Notes: generated from the letters alone by a model not told the origin. A stretch of 64,000 nucleotides of DNA from Desulfovirgula thermocuniculi DSM 16036 (GCF_000429345.1 NZ_KE386887.1:1-64000), one strand, 5' to 3'; shown: positions 44,944-54,399, counted from the stretch's first letter. Numbers and translations: made by a program.

Positions 44944-45965
44944 GCCCTCACCCCCAAGGGAGAGAGTGTCTGGCCGTCCCAGATCTCCTCCACCGTGCCC
45001 ACCCCGCGCGAGCGCCCCAGCAGTACAAAGCGCTGGATAACTTTTAAGGAAAATAGGTGCTGCAGCGCGGGGCGGCTGGCCAGCTCCCGCAGGGAAGAGC
45101 CGTGCACCGTAACCAGCACGCGCACGCCGGCGTGGAACACCTCCTCCAGGGCGGCCACATCCTCTGCCCTGCCGATTTCATCGGTAGCAATCACCTGGGG
45201 GGCCATGGAACGCAGGAGCATGGTCATCCCCTCCGCCTTCGGGCAGCCGTCCAGGACATCGGTGCGCGCCCCCACGTCCCGCTGGGGTATGCCGCGGTAG
45301 CACCCGGCTAGCTCCGAGCGTTCGTCCACCACGCCCACCCGCTGCCCGGGAAGCTCGAGCTCCGGCACGCCGTTGCTGACCTGGCGGATGAGATCCCGCA
45401 GCAGGGTGGTCTTCCCGCAGCGGGGCGGGGAAAAAATGAGGGTGTGGTAGACGGTCCTGTGCCGCCGGTCAATGAGGTGCGGCAAAAGGGGGGTGGCCAA
45501 CCCGGGTACCTCCCGGGAAACGCGGATGTTAATGGAACCTATGTGTTTTAGCGTCCTCACCCTCCCCCCCTCGACCACCGCCTTGCCGGTCAGGCCCACG
45601 CGGTGCCCGCCGGGGAGGGTAATGAAGCCGTTGCGCAGCTCTTCCTCCAGGGCGTATAGCGACGAACCGGTTACCAGCTGGATGGTTCGTTCCATGTCCG
45701 GAGCAGTAACCCGGTAGGCCTGTTCCGGGTCGCCAACCAGGCAGCCGGCAGGGCTCAAAAACGCATCACCCTGCACCAGGCCCAGAGCCAGGGGGCGGTC
45801 CTGGCGTAGGCGGATCTCTTCCAGCTGCCCCAAAACAGCGGGGGGCAGGGTAGCCACCAGGGAGCGCAAGTGGGGCGGCAGCACATGCAAGACCTCGGCC
45901 ACCGGGTCCGGTGGCGGGTCCGGCCTGCCTGAAGGGAGCATTCTGAAGAGAGATGCCGTGCCCAT
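44937..45965 (-). CDS. spoIIIAA: Stage III sporulation protein AA (ATPase)
   Basis: The 342-residue protein has the secretion-type AAA ATPase fold with Walker A PPRCGKTTLLRDLIRQVSNG near residue 183 and Walker B-like VIATDEIGRAEDVAAL. It is thought to power the SpoIIIA channel. It is the first gene of the eight-gene operon, which in Bacillus is read by sigma-E from upstream; no clear sigma-E promoter was found in the 60-base leader here. Confidence 0.94.
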   Translation of the reverse strand: MGTASLFRMLPSGRPDPPPDPVAEVLHVLPPHLRSLVATLPPAVLGQLEEIRLRQDRPLALGLVQGDAFLSPAGCLVGDPEQAYRVTAPDMERTIQLVTGSSLYALEEELRNGFITLPGGHRVGLTGKAVVEGGRVRTLKHIGSINIRVSREVPGLATPLLPHLIDRRHRTVYHTLIFSPPRCGKTTLLRDLIRQVSNGVPELELPGQRVGVVDERSELAGCYRGIPQRDVGARTDVLDGCPKAEGMTMLLRSMAPQVIATDEIGRAEDVAALEEVFHAGVRVLVTVHGSSLRELASRPALQHLFSLKVIQRFVLLGRSRGVGTVEEIWDGQTLSPLGVRAC

Positions 45966-46026
45966 GTTTGTCCCCTCCCTGGTAAATAGATATTGGGATA
46001 TATGGGAACATATGCCTCACCGGGAC

Positions 46027-46060
46027 AAAAAAAAGAACCCCCTGCCACTTGCGGCAGGGG
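46027..46060 (-). terminator. Intrinsic terminator after the CoA-disulfide reductase gene
   Basis: On the minus strand CCCCTGCC-GCAAGT-GGCAGGGG is followed by TTCTTTTTTTT. It insulates spoIIIAA from upstream transcription. Confidence 0.85.
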
Positions 46061-46081
46061 AGTCCTAATCTGCAGCCCGGT

Positions 46082-47761
46082 TCACTCCATCTCGTACGGC
46101 CAGGCCTGCAGCCCGCCTTCCAGGAACCTTACCCGGGTGTAGCCCGCGCCTTCCAGGATGCGCTGGGCTTCCCAGGCCCGCGTGCCCATGGCGCAGAGGA
46201 TGACGATTTCCTTATCCCGCGGCACCTCTCCTATGCGCTGGCGCAGCTCGTTCAAAGGCACCAGCATGACCCTTTCATCCTCAATGTGCTTGGCGTTAAA
46301 CTGCGCGGGCATGCGCACGTCCAGCAGCACCAGGTCCTCCCCGGCGTCCATCCTGGCCTTTAAGTCGCGGGCGCCTATGGTCTTGGCCAGACCGGAAAGC
46401 TTGTTGCGCAGCGTGTTGGCCGTGTGCTGCACCGGATCAATGGGCGTGGAGAAGGGCGGCGCATAGCCCAGGTCCACGCCGGCCAGGTCATCCACGGTGC
46501 CGCCGAAATAAAGGACCGTGGCCGCCACGTCAATGCGCTTGACCGCCTCGCCGCCGCCCACAGCCTGAGCGCCCAGCAGCCTGCGGGTGGATTTGTCCAC
46601 CACCAGCTTGATGAGCAGGTTGTCGTGGCCGGGGTAATAGTGGGTGCGGTCGTGGGTGGAGTTAACCACCGTTTCCACATCGTAGCCCAGCTCTCTTGCC
46701 TGCAGCTCGCCGAGGCCGGTGCGGGCAATGTTGAAGTTCAGCGTCTTTAGCACGGCGGTGCCCAGCACACCCTTAAACCGGCTGGGGATGCCCGCCAGGT
46801 TGTCGCCCACCACCCTCCCCTGGCGGTTGGCCGTGGAGGCTAGGGGGATGTACACCTTTTGCCCGGAAACGAGGTGGGTGTTTTCCACGCAGTCGCCCAG
46901 GGCGTAAATGTCGGGGTCGCTGGTCTGCAGGTGCTCGTTGACGGCAATGGCGCCCGTTTGGCCGATCTCCAGGCCGGCAGCGCGGGCCAGCTCCACGTTG
47001 GGCCGCACGCCCACGGCCACGATGACCAGCTGCGCCTCCAGGGTTCCCCTGTCGGTCACCACCCGGCTCACGCGGCCGTCCTCGTCGCCCTCCAGGCGCA
47101 GCACCTTTTCACCCAGGTGCAATTCCACGCCCTGCTCTTCCAGGCGCGCCGCCAGCACCGCCGCCAGCTCCGGGTCCAGAATCCCCGGCAGCACCTGGTC
47201 CTTAATTTCCACCACGGAAACAAATATTTTGCGCTTGATCAGGGCATCCAGAGCCTCCATGCCGATGAGGCCCGCTCCGATGACTACTGCCTCGCTGACC
47301 TCTTCTAGGTCTTCCATGATTTTAAGAGCGTCGTCGGGATGGTTGAGGCGGTGCACCCCTTTGAGCTCCAGGCCGGGAATGGGGGGTATAACGGGGCTTG
47401 AGCCGGTGGCCAGTACCAGCTTGTCGTAGGGAAGGGTATAGCTTTCCCCCGTATCGAGGTTGGTCACCGCCACCTCTTTCTTTTGCCGGTCGATAGAGGT
47501 AGCCTCGGTGCGCGTCAGTACCTTAACTCCTTTTTCGCGTGCAAAGAACTGCTCGTCCCTGAGGACCCCGTAGGGGGTGCTAAACAACTGGTTGAAGTCC
47601 TTGACCTGGCCGGCAACAAAAAAGGGCATGCCGCAGCCCGCGTAGGATATGAGCCGGCCCCTCTCCACAATGGTTATTTCCGCATCCGGCATCAGCCGCC
47701 GGGCGCGGGCCGCCGCCTTCGGGCCGGCAGCCACCCCGCCGATGATTACAATCCTGCTCAC
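46082..47761 (-). CDS. CoA-disulfide/persulfide reductase-type flavoprotein with rhodanese domain
   Basis: The 559-residue protein is a pyridine-nucleotide-disulfide oxidoreductase: FAD fold GGVAAGPKAAARARR (8-22) and the single catalytic Cys43 in YAGCGMPFF. NAD(P)H fold GAGLIGMEALDALI follows near residue 158, then the dimerisation domain to about residue 445, then a C-terminal rhodanese domain (about 455-559) with the catalytic Cys in ILCAMGTRAWEA. This is the architecture of CoA-disulfide reductase / NADH-dependent persulfide reductase (Npsr). These reduce CoA disulfide or polysulfide with NADH, giving a link to sulfur metabolism. It is a single-gene transcript with its own terminator. Confidence 0.9.
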   Translation of the reverse strand: MSRIVIIGGVAAGPKAAARARRLMPDAEITIVERGRLISYAGCGMPFFVAGQVKDFNQLFSTPYGVLRDEQFFAREKGVKVLTRTEATSIDRQKKEVAVTNLDTGESYTLPYDKLVLATGSSPVIPPIPGLELKGVHRLNHPDDALKIMEDLEEVSEAVVIGAGLIGMEALDALIKRKIFVSVVEIKDQVLPGILDPELAAVLAARLEEQGVELHLGEKVLRLEGDEDGRVSRVVTDRGTLEAQLVIVAVGVRPNVELARAAGLEIGQTGAIAVNEHLQTSDPDIYALGDCVENTHLVSGQKVYIPLASTANRQGRVVGDNLAGIPSRFKGVLGTAVLKTLNFNIARTGLGELQARELGYDVETVVNSTHDRTHYYPGHDNLLIKLVVDKSTRRLLGAQAVGGGEAVKRIDVAATVLYFGGTVDDLAGVDLGYAPPFSTPIDPVQHTANTLRNKLSGLAKTIGARDLKARMDAGEDLVLLDVRMPAQFNAKHIEDERVMLVPLNELRQRIGEVPRDKEIVILCAMGTRAWEAQRILEGAGYTRVRFLEGGLQAWPYEME

Positions 47762-47837
47762 CTACTGTTGCGCCTCCTCTTTATTTTTCTTTTGCTCATT
47801 GTACCCCCGCCGGTAGAGGCCCGTCAAGGGGCGCCCC

Positions 47838-47870
47838 TCAAAAGCAGAAGGCTCCGGCCAGGCCGGAACC
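47838..47870 (-). terminator. Intrinsic terminator after the CD1247-type gene
   Basis: On the minus strand GGTTCCGGCC-T-GGCCGGAGCC is followed by TTCTGCTTTT, directly behind the stop codon at 47871. Confidence 0.65.
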
Positions 47871-48323
47871 TCATATGTCCTCTTCGCCCCTAATTTCCGC
47901 CCGCCCCTCCATGACCTCCGGTTCGTCGCCGCTCTCGTAGGTGTCGTCGTTGACGAAGACCACCTCATCGCAGTTGGGGCAGGTTACCTCAACGACACCG
48001 TCCTCCTCCAGGATGTCGCGGTCAAAGCAGACGATTTCACCGCAGCGGGGACACTCCACCTCCATGTAACCCTCCGCCTCCCCGTCGTAATCCCGCCGCG
48101 TGCCGTAAAAGTCGTCCTCCAGGGCATAGAGGTCGTTGTCAATGCTCTCCAGGTAATCTTCCAGCTCACCCTGGGCCTCCTTTAGCTCGTGAAAGGACTG
48201 GGCAAAATCGCTCAGCACGTCGAGGATCCCTGAAAGCAAGCGCCCTTCCTTGCTGTCCGGCTCCAGGTTCATCCCCGCCGAAAGACCCTGCAGGTAAGCC
48301 ACCTTGGACTTCAGGTCGTCCAT
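47871..48323 (-). CDS. CD1247-type zinc-ribbon protein
   Basis: The 150-residue acidic protein has an N-terminal helical region (MDDLKSKVAYLQGLSAGM..ILDVLSDFAQSFHELKEAQGELEDYLESIDNDLYALEDDF). A zinc ribbon follows (CPRCGEIVCFDRDIL..VTCPNCDEVVFV), with paired CxxC motifs near residues 91-94 and 115-118. It matches the CD1247 N-terminal domain family of Clostridia, a conserved small protein of unknown function next to efp. It may be a regulator or adaptor. Confidence 0.75.
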   Translation of the reverse strand: MDDLKSKVAYLQGLSAGMNLEPDSKEGRLLSGILDVLSDFAQSFHELKEAQGELEDYLESIDNDLYALEDDFYGTRRDYDGEAEGYMEVECPRCGEIVCFDRDILEEDGVVEVTCPNCDEVVFVNDDTYESGDEPEVMEGRAEIRGEEDI

Positions 48324-48412
48324 AAAAATGCAACCCCCCTTGGAATTTAATCTGGGCCAACTGACTATTCTAAAGTATTGCCCTTTCAGGGGGGTTTTAA
48401 AACCATTGCCGG

Positions 48413-48970
48413 CTATACCCGCTTAATGTAGTGGCCGGTACGGGTGTCGATCTGCAGCACGTCGCCCACTTCCACGAAGAAGGGCACCTGCACCACATAT
48501 CCGGTTTCCAGGGTGGCCGGCTTGGAACCACCCGAGGCGGTGTCGCCCTTAATGCCGGGCGGCGTATCGATGACCTTTAGCTCCACGTAATTGGGCAGCT
48601 CCACGCCGATGGATTTCCCCTGGAACATGAGGAGGGTGAGGGTCATGTTCTCCTTCATGAAGTTGACGGCCTCACCCAGCTCTTCCCTGGTGAGGGAGAA
48701 CTGGTCGAAGGTCTCCATATCCATGAAGTTGTAGGTCTTGCCGTCGTTGTAGAGGTACTGGACCTCGCGCCGGTCGATGTGGGCGCGGGGCACCTTCTCG
48801 CCGGCGTTAAAGGTTTTCTCAATGACCGCCCCCGTGCGCAGGTTCTTTAACTTGGACCGCACAAAGGGAGAGCCCTTCCCCGGCTTGACGTGCTGGAACT
48901 CGATGACCTGGTAGGCCTCGCCGTCCAGCTCAATGGTCAGCCCGGTCCGGAAATCGTTGGTAGAGATCAC
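48413..48970 (-). CDS. efp: Translation elongation factor P
   Basis: The GTG at 48968-48970 gives the normal start (M)[21 protein letters not shown] and 185 residues. Four upstream codons starting TTG are also in frame but are not EF-P-like. The KOW-like domain I carries the loop [10 protein letters not shown] with Lys32, followed by two OB domains ending in GHYIKRV. EF-P rescues ribosomes stalled at polyproline. It forms a pair with the upstream peptidase gene, as in Bacillus yqhT-efp. Confidence 0.95.
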   Translation of the reverse strand: MISTNDFRTGLTIELDGEAYQVIEFQHVKPGKGSPFVRSKLKNLRTGAVIEKTFNAGEKVPRAHIDRREVQYLYNDGKTYNFMDMETFDQFSLTREELGEAVNFMKENMTLTLLMFQGKSIGVELPNYVELKVIDTPPGIKGDTASGGSKPATLETGYVVQVPFFVEVGDVLQIDTRTGHYIKRV

Positions 48971-48991
48971 GGCTCGCCACAACCTCCCATC

Positions 48992-50062
48992 TCACACTAT
49001 GATCATGGGGTCCTTGGGAATGCCGGTGAGCAACCGGCACCCGCCTTCCTCCACCAGCACCATGTCTTCAATGCGCACCCCACCCCACCCGGGGAGGTAT
49101 ACTCCCGGCTCGACGGTGATGACCATGCCCGGCAGGAGGGGCTTTTCGTTTTTGGCCGAAACGGAAGGCTCCTCGTGCACGGCCAGGCCCACACCGTGGC
49201 CGGTGCTGTGGCCGAAATTTTCCCCGTAACCCGCCGCCTCAATAACCTCCCGCGCCGCCCGGTCGACCTCGCAGGCCTTCACCCCCGCCCGCACCGCGGC
49301 AATGGCCGCGCGCTGCGCCTCCAGCACCAGCCGGTAAATTTCCTCCTGGCGCGGGTCGGGCGGCCCCACGGCCACCGTGCGGGTAAGATCGCAATGGTAG
49401 CCGCGGTAGCGGCAGCCGAAATCCATGGTCACCATCTCGCCCCGGCAGATGACCCTGTGCGTGGCCGCGCCGTGAGGCAACGCACCCCTGGGACCGGAGG
49501 CTACGATGGTATCAAAGCCTATCTTCTCCGCACCGTGGCGGCGCAGGAAGGCTTCCAGCTCCACGGCCACCTCCCACTCGGTGACGCCCGGGCGGAGGAT
49601 GCCGAGCACGTGCCAGAAGGCCCGCTCGGCCAGGGCCGCCGCCTGGGAGATGGCCTCCAGCTCTTCCCCGTCCTTTACCTGCCTCAGCTCCTCCACCACA
49701 CCGGACAGCGGCACCAGCTCTACACCTTCCAGCTTTTCCTCCAGCAGCTTTACCTGGCGGTAGGAAAGGTAGTCCCCCTCGCACCCCAGGCGGGAAACCC
49801 CCCAGCTCGGCAGGTTCTCGGCCAGCGTCCCGGCCAGGGAATCCTTGTACCGGACCACCGTAAACCCGGGACACTGGGAGGCCGCCTGGTCGGCGTAGCG
49901 GAAATCGGCCAGGAAGTAAAGGCCGCACTTCCCCACCACCAGCGCACCTGCAGAACCGGTAAAACCGCTCAGGTAGTACCGGTTTTCCGGCTGGGCCACC
50001 AGGAAGGCGTCCAGCTTTTCCTCTTCAAGCCTGGCCAGCAGGCGCTCAATCCTCTCCCGCAC
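48992..50062 (-). CDS. M24 family Xaa-Pro aminopeptidase (YqhT-like)
   Basis: The 356-residue product has an N-terminal creatinase-like domain (residues 1-125) and a pita-bread catalytic domain. The metal ligands fall in DFGCRYRGYHCDLTRTV, GHSTGHGVGLAVHE, TVEPGVYL and VRIEDMVLV. It removes N-terminal residues before proline. Its place directly upstream of efp is the conserved Firmicute arrangement. Confidence 0.93.
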   Translation of the reverse strand: MRERIERLLARLEEEKLDAFLVAQPENRYYLSGFTGSAGALVVGKCGLYFLADFRYADQAASQCPGFTVVRYKDSLAGTLAENLPSWGVSRLGCEGDYLSYRQVKLLEEKLEGVELVPLSGVVEELRQVKDGEELEAISQAAALAERAFWHVLGILRPGVTEWEVAVELEAFLRRHGAEKIGFDTIVASGPRGALPHGAATHRVICRGEMVTMDFGCRYRGYHCDLTRTVAVGPPDPRQEEIYRLVLEAQRAAIAAVRAGVKACEVDRAAREVIEAAGYGENFGHSTGHGVGLAVHEEPSVSAKNEKPLLPGMVITVEPGVYLPGWGGVRIEDMVLVEEGGCRLLTGIPKDPMIIV

Positions 50063-50146
50063 TTTACCGCTTCCCCCGCCCGCGGCAAACTAGCGGACCA
50101 CAACAACACATTTTACCATATAACGGGCGGCCTGCAAAGGCATGTC

Positions 50147-51487
50147 TTAACCGCTTACGCTGACCCCGGCCACCCTGATGGTGGGGGAACCTTTGCCGCC
50201 GAAAAACTTGAGGTCGTTGCCCACGCCGTCGATGTTTTTAAGCAGGTCGAGGATATTACCGGCAATGGTTATCCCCCGCACCGGCCGGGTAAGTTCGCCG
50301 TTTTCAATTAAAATCCCGGTTGCCCCCACAGAAAAGTCGCCTGAGATGGGGTTGGCCGTGTGCATCCCCAGGACCTCCGTAACGTAGAGGCCGCGCGGGG
50401 TGTTGCGGATGAGTTCTTCCGGGGAAGAGGCGCCGGGCCGGATAAAGAAATTGGTGGTGCCCACCTCCGGGGTGGCCTTAAAGGAGCCGCGCACGCCGTT
50501 GCCGGTGGAGCTAACGCCCTCCTTGGCGGCGGTATAGGTGTTATGTAAAAACCCCTGCAGGATTCCCCCTTCAATGAGCACCGTGCGCCCGGTGGGCACC
50601 CCCTCGCCGTCAAAGGGGGCAGAGGCCAGCCCGCCCTCCATGGCCCCGTCGTCCACCACCGTCACCTGGGGGGAGGCCACCTCCTGCCCCACCCTGCCGG
50701 CAAAAAGGGAGCGCTTTTTTTGCACCGCCTCGGCGGTGAGGGCGGGGCCCAGGAGGCCGAGAAAGCCCGCCGCCACATAGGGCTCCAGGACCACCGGCAC
50801 CCGCTGCGCCGCAAGGGACCTGGCCCCCAGCATGCGCACGGCTTTTTGAGCGGCCTCCCGGCCCACCTTCACGGGGTCCAGGAGGGCAAACTTGAGGGTA
50901 TAATCCACGGCAAAGCCCGTCTGGGCCTCGCCGTCCTCTTCCGCCACCAGGGAAATGTAAAGGCCGCAGTACGCGCCCCGGTAAGAGGCTTTTATACCCA
51001 GGCTGTTGACCAGCCCCACCTCCACCTCCCCGTCGTGGTAGGCGGCTGTTTCCACGGCCCGCACGCGGCGGTCGTATTCCCTGGCCGATTTTTCCAGGGC
51101 GCGGGCCATCTCTATTTTCTCCTCCACGGTGGCCGCAAGGATGGCCCGGTCGTAGAGGTCCAGCACCGGATACTCCGGCACGGGTGCGGGCAGCCGGTTG
51201 CAGGGATCGGGCGAGGTGCTGGCGGCGTTGCTCACGGCCCGGGCGGCCAACTCCTCCACCACCTCCCTGCGCAGGTCGCTGGTGTAGGCAAAGCCTACAC
51301 GCCTCCCCGCAATTACCCGCAGGCCCAGCCCCTGCTCGCGGGCCGTTTTCAGGGTTTCCACCTTGCCGTCCCGCACTTCCACGACCAGCTCTCGCCCAAA
51401 GCTTATGTAACCTTCCGCCTGTTCCGCCCCCAGGCTCCTGGCCTTTTCTACGGCCCAGAGGGCAATGTCTAACGTTCCGGACAACAT
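50147..51487 (-). CDS. tldE: TldE/PmbA family peptidase subunit
   Basis: The 446-residue protein has the TldE/PmbA shape: EQAEGYISFGRELVVEVRDGKVETLKTAREQGLGLRVIAG at the N-terminus and GVRGSFKATPEVGTTNFFIRPG and FSVGATGILIENGELTRPVRGITIAGN at the C-terminus. It lacks the metal-binding HExxxH motif, as expected for the non-catalytic partner of TldD. The TldD/TldE heterodimer is an ATP-independent metalloprotease used in RiPP maturation and toxin/antitoxin degradation. tldD lies 450 bases upstream; the plus-strand DUF3243 gene stands between them. Confidence 0.92.
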   Translation of the reverse strand: MLSGTLDIALWAVEKARSLGAEQAEGYISFGRELVVEVRDGKVETLKTAREQGLGLRVIAGRRVGFAYTSDLRREVVEELAARAVSNAASTSPDPCNRLPAPVPEYPVLDLYDRAILAATVEEKIEMARALEKSAREYDRRVRAVETAAYHDGEVEVGLVNSLGIKASYRGAYCGLYISLVAEEDGEAQTGFAVDYTLKFALLDPVKVGREAAQKAVRMLGARSLAAQRVPVVLEPYVAAGFLGLLGPALTAEAVQKKRSLFAGRVGQEVASPQVTVVDDGAMEGGLASAPFDGEGVPTGRTVLIEGGILQGFLHNTYTAAKEGVSSTGNGVRGSFKATPEVGTTNFFIRPGASSPEELIRNTPRGLYVTEVLGMHTANPISGDFSVGATGILIENGELTRPVRGITIAGNILDLLKNIDGVGNDLKFFGGKGSPTIRVAGVSVSG

Positions 51488-51612
51488 AAGCCCCCCCCTT
51501 ACGTGGATAAGTATTATTCCTTGCCTGCCGCATTATTCCTCTGCGTGGATATAAACGGGGCAGGGAAAGGGCAAAATATTAAAAAAGGAACAGAAAGGAG
51601 TGCTGGTAGGCC

Positions 51613-51894
51613 TTGGATATCCGTCAGTTGAGCGCGGACTGGGAATCCTGGAAGCGGTTCCTGGGCCAAGCTGTGGAGTTTGCCGAAGAACTGGGCATCT
51701 CCCGCGAGCGCATCGTGGGCCTGGCCCAGCAGGCCGGGCAGGTACTGGCCGACCACGTGCCCCCTGCATCGCCGGAGCAAAAAGTGATGAAAGAACTCTG
51801 GACCGTGGCCGATCAAAACGAAAAGCACGTCTTGGCCAACCTGATGACCAAGCTGGCCTCACAGCACAGGCAGGGAAATTACGGCGCGTTTTAA
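51613..51894 (+). CDS. DUF3243 family protein
   Basis: The 93-residue product starts at TTG 51613 with a GGAG sequence about 13 bases upstream, so the start is a little uncertain. The helical protein (ISRERIVGLAQQAGQVLADHVPPASPEQKVMKELWTVADQNEKHVLANLMTKLA) fits the DUF3243 family of Firmicutes, which has no known function. It is one of the few plus-strand genes and has a hairpin terminator 10 bases behind it. Confidence 0.8.
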   Translation: MDIRQLSADWESWKRFLGQAVEFAEELGISRERIVGLAQQAGQVLADHVPPASPEQKVMKELWTVADQNEKHVLANLMTKLASQHRQGNYGAF

Positions 51895-51899
51895 AGCAC

Positions 51900-51930
51900 G
51901 AGGGTCCTTTCTCCAAAGGACCCTTTTGTT
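51900..51930. terminator. Bidirectional terminator
   Basis: GGGTCCTTTCTCCAAAGGACCC followed by TTTTG on the plus strand ends the DUF3243 gene. Read leftward it ends tldD, whose stop is at 51932. Confidence 0.8.
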
Positions 51931-51931
51931 C

Positions 51932-53353
51932 TTACACCCGCTTTACCTTGCCTTTACTGCCGGCGTGGCCGGTGCCGCCCACCACCAGCTCTCCTATAAA
52001 CATAGTCGGTTGGGCGTCACTGACCGGCACCCCTTGGCCGTCTTTGCCGCAGGTGCCAATGGTAAACCCCAGGTCCCGGCCGATCATGCGCACGTTGCGC
52101 AGGACTTCAGGGCCGTTGCCCGCCAGCGTGGCTCCCCGCACCATGGGGCCGACGTCCCCGTCCACGATTAGGTAGCCCTCCGCCACGTCAAAGACAAAGT
52201 CCCCGGTGGTGGTGTTTACCTGGCCGCCGCCCATTTTCTTTACCAGAAGCCCGTTTTTTACCTCCCGGATGATCTCCTCGGGGTCCATCTTACCCGGCGC
52301 CACATAAGTATTCCCCATGCGCGGTATGGGCTTGTGCTGATAGGACTCGCGGCGCCCGTGGCCGTTGGACTCCCTTTCTTCGCGGGAGGCGGTGACCCGG
52401 TCGTACATATAGTCGGTAAGCTCGCCGTTTTCAATGAGCACGGTCCTGCGGGCCGGCACCCCCTCATCGTCAAAGCGGTACGAACCGTAGCGGCCGGGGA
52501 GGGTGGGGTCGTCAATGACGGTGACGATGTCCGCCGCCACCTTTTGGCCTTTTTTGCGGGCGTAAACGGAAAGGCCCTTTTGCACCAGGTCCGCTTCCAG
52601 GCCGTGACCGCAGGCCTCATGGACCATGGTGCCTCCGGCCTCACCGCTCATGACCACGGGCATCCGGCCCGCAGGAGCGGGCCTGGCCTCCAGCAAACCC
52701 AGCGCCCTCCGCGCCGCCACTTCGGCCATTGCTGCAGGCTGGTGCTCCTTTAACAGTTCAAATCCCGCCAGGGCGCCTGCCGCCTCATAGCCCGTCTGGA
52801 TGAGGGAGCCTTCCGCCGCCACCACCTGCACGGCAAAGCGCGTTCTGATGCGCTCGTCTTCCACATACTCCCCGCGGCTGTTGGCCATGACCACCTTTTG
52901 CACCACGTCCCCGTAGGTGGCGATTACCTGCTTGATCCTGTCGCCCCCGGCTTCCCTGGCCGCCCGGTCGGCCTCCTGCACGGCCCTTGCCTTTTGCTCG
53001 GTCTTTACTTCATCGGGGCGCTCCGCAATGGTGAACTCAACAACAGGCCTGAGCCGGCGCAGGTCGAGGGAACACTCTTTTCGCGGTCCGCTAAAGGCGT
53101 GGGCCACGATCCCGGCCGCCTGCAGGAGCCCCTCCCTGCTCAAATCGTTGGTGTAGGCGTAGGAGGTGGTGTCCCCGCTGACCACCCTGATGCCGGCGCC
53201 CACATCGGTGCCGGAATGTACGCGCTCCACCCTGCCGCCCTCCAGGCTGATACCCGTGGTCTTTTTATACTCCACAAAGATGTCGGCAAAGTCCCCGCCC
53301 TTTTCCAGGGCCTGATCCAGCACTTCTTTCAGCAAACCCTTTTCCACCAGCAC
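51932..53353 (-). CDS. tldD: TldD family metalloprotease
   Basis: The GTG at 53351-53353 has AGGAGAGG upstream and gives 473 residues beginning MLVEKGLLKEVLDQALEKGGDFADIFVEYKKTTG. The same frame stays open to 53779, but that part overlaps the EamA gene antisense-like and is not TldD. The catalytic zinc motif HExxxH is present in MVHEACGHGLEADLV. TldD is the active subunit of the TldD/TldE protease. Confidence 0.93.
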   Translation of the reverse strand: MLVEKGLLKEVLDQALEKGGDFADIFVEYKKTTGISLEGGRVERVHSGTDVGAGIRVVSGDTTSYAYTNDLSREGLLQAAGIVAHAFSGPRKECSLDLRRLRPVVEFTIAERPDEVKTEQKARAVQEADRAAREAGGDRIKQVIATYGDVVQKVVMANSRGEYVEDERIRTRFAVQVVAAEGSLIQTGYEAAGALAGFELLKEHQPAAMAEVAARRALGLLEARPAPAGRMPVVMSGEAGGTMVHEACGHGLEADLVQKGLSVYARKKGQKVAADIVTVIDDPTLPGRYGSYRFDDEGVPARRTVLIENGELTDYMYDRVTASREERESNGHGRRESYQHKPIPRMGNTYVAPGKMDPEEIIREVKNGLLVKKMGGGQVNTTTGDFVFDVAEGYLIVDGDVGPMVRGATLAGNGPEVLRNVRMIGRDLGFTIGTCGKDGQGVPVSDAQPTMFIGELVVGGTGHAGSKGKVKRV

Positions 53354-53400
53354 AAAAAACACCTCTCCTGAAACCCGCTGGCTATAATTTTTCCCCGGCG

Positions 53401-54354
53401 CTAGCGCCGGTAAACCACCTCTTCCCCGACGGGCGCCCGGCCCCCCCGGCCGGCAAAGTAGTTGGTCCCCCACACGCCCAGGAGAATGAGCGCGGCGCCC
53501 GCCAGCTGCCAGGAACCAAGCCGCTCTCCAAAGAACAGGAAACCCGCCACGCACGAGGTCACCGGTACCAGGTTCAGGAAGACGGCGGCGCGGGAAGCCG
53601 GCATGTGCGCCACGGCGTAGTTGTAAAGGAAGAAGGCCGCCACCGAGGCTATCAGCCCCAGATAGAGCAGGCCGCCAAGCACCACCGGGCGCTGCCAGGC
53701 ATGGACAAGGGCCGCGGCACAGCCGGTAAGCGCCCCTTCGGCCAGCCCGGCAGCACCGAAAGCCAGGGCCCCGGCCCACATCATCACCAGGGTTACCTCA
53801 AAGGCGGAAAAGTGGGACCCCGCCCGGCGGGAGAGGATGGTGTAAAGGGCCGCCGCCAGCACCGCCCCCAGGAGCCACAGGACGCCCTGCAGGTGGGACC
53901 CTCCGCTCTCCACAGCGCCTCCCGGGCCCGCCGCGGCCATGAGGGCCACCCCGGCCACCGAGGCCACCACGCACAGGCCCTGGCAGACATTGATCTTCTC
54001 CCTTAGCATAACGCCGGAAAAGAGGAACACGGCCACGGGCACTAGGGAAATGATGATGCTGGACTCGGAGGCGGAGGTTTGTTTCACCCCGTAGGTCTCG
54101 CAGGTAAAGTACAGCACCGGCTACCAGAAGGCCACCTTCAACAACTCCGGGAGGTGGTGCAGCCGGATGTTTACGGTCGCCAGGCGCAGCAGGACCAAAA
54201 GGGAAAGGGCCAGGGCGGCCAGCACAAAGCGCAGGCCCAGCAGCTGAAAAGGGGTCAAAAAGAAAAGCACGCCCCTGGTGAAAAGGAAAGAGAGGCCCCA
54301 GATGACGGACACCATCAGCACCGCCAGGGTGGGGTAAAGCTTTCTCGCCAACAC
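53401..54354 (-). pseudogene. EamA/DMT permease gene interrupted by an in-frame amber codon
   Basis: Two adjacent reading frames are in the same phase: 54354-54121 (77 residues, PTLAVLMVSVIWGLSFLFTRG..) and 53401-54117 (238 residues, YFTCETYGVKQTSASESSIIISLVPVAVF..). Between them is a single TAG (54121-54123, minus strand) after VAFW. Together they make one complete EamA/DMT exporter of about 317 residues with ten membrane segments. A one-base substitution (from CAG or TGG) would explain the stop, so this is most simply a recently inactivated gene. Readthrough or a sequencing error are alternatives. The second half could start at an internal TTG/GTG, but a DMT permease missing its first three helices is unlikely to work. 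Confidence 0.8.
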
Positions 54355-54399
54355 CAGACCTCCTCGCTACGTAAAGCCCACTTTAAAATACATAAGTGC

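Noticed and set aside
48890-50311. 473-residue plus-strand frame opposite the Xaa-Pro peptidase
   Set aside because: It is a shadow of the peptidase gene: His/Pro/Gly/Gln-rich with no domain, while the minus strand encodes a complete M24 enzyme.
53354-53779. N-terminal extension of tldD
   Set aside because: The extra residues are Arg/Gly/Pro-rich, overlap the EamA gene in another frame, and the GTG at 53353 has a good ribosome-binding site.
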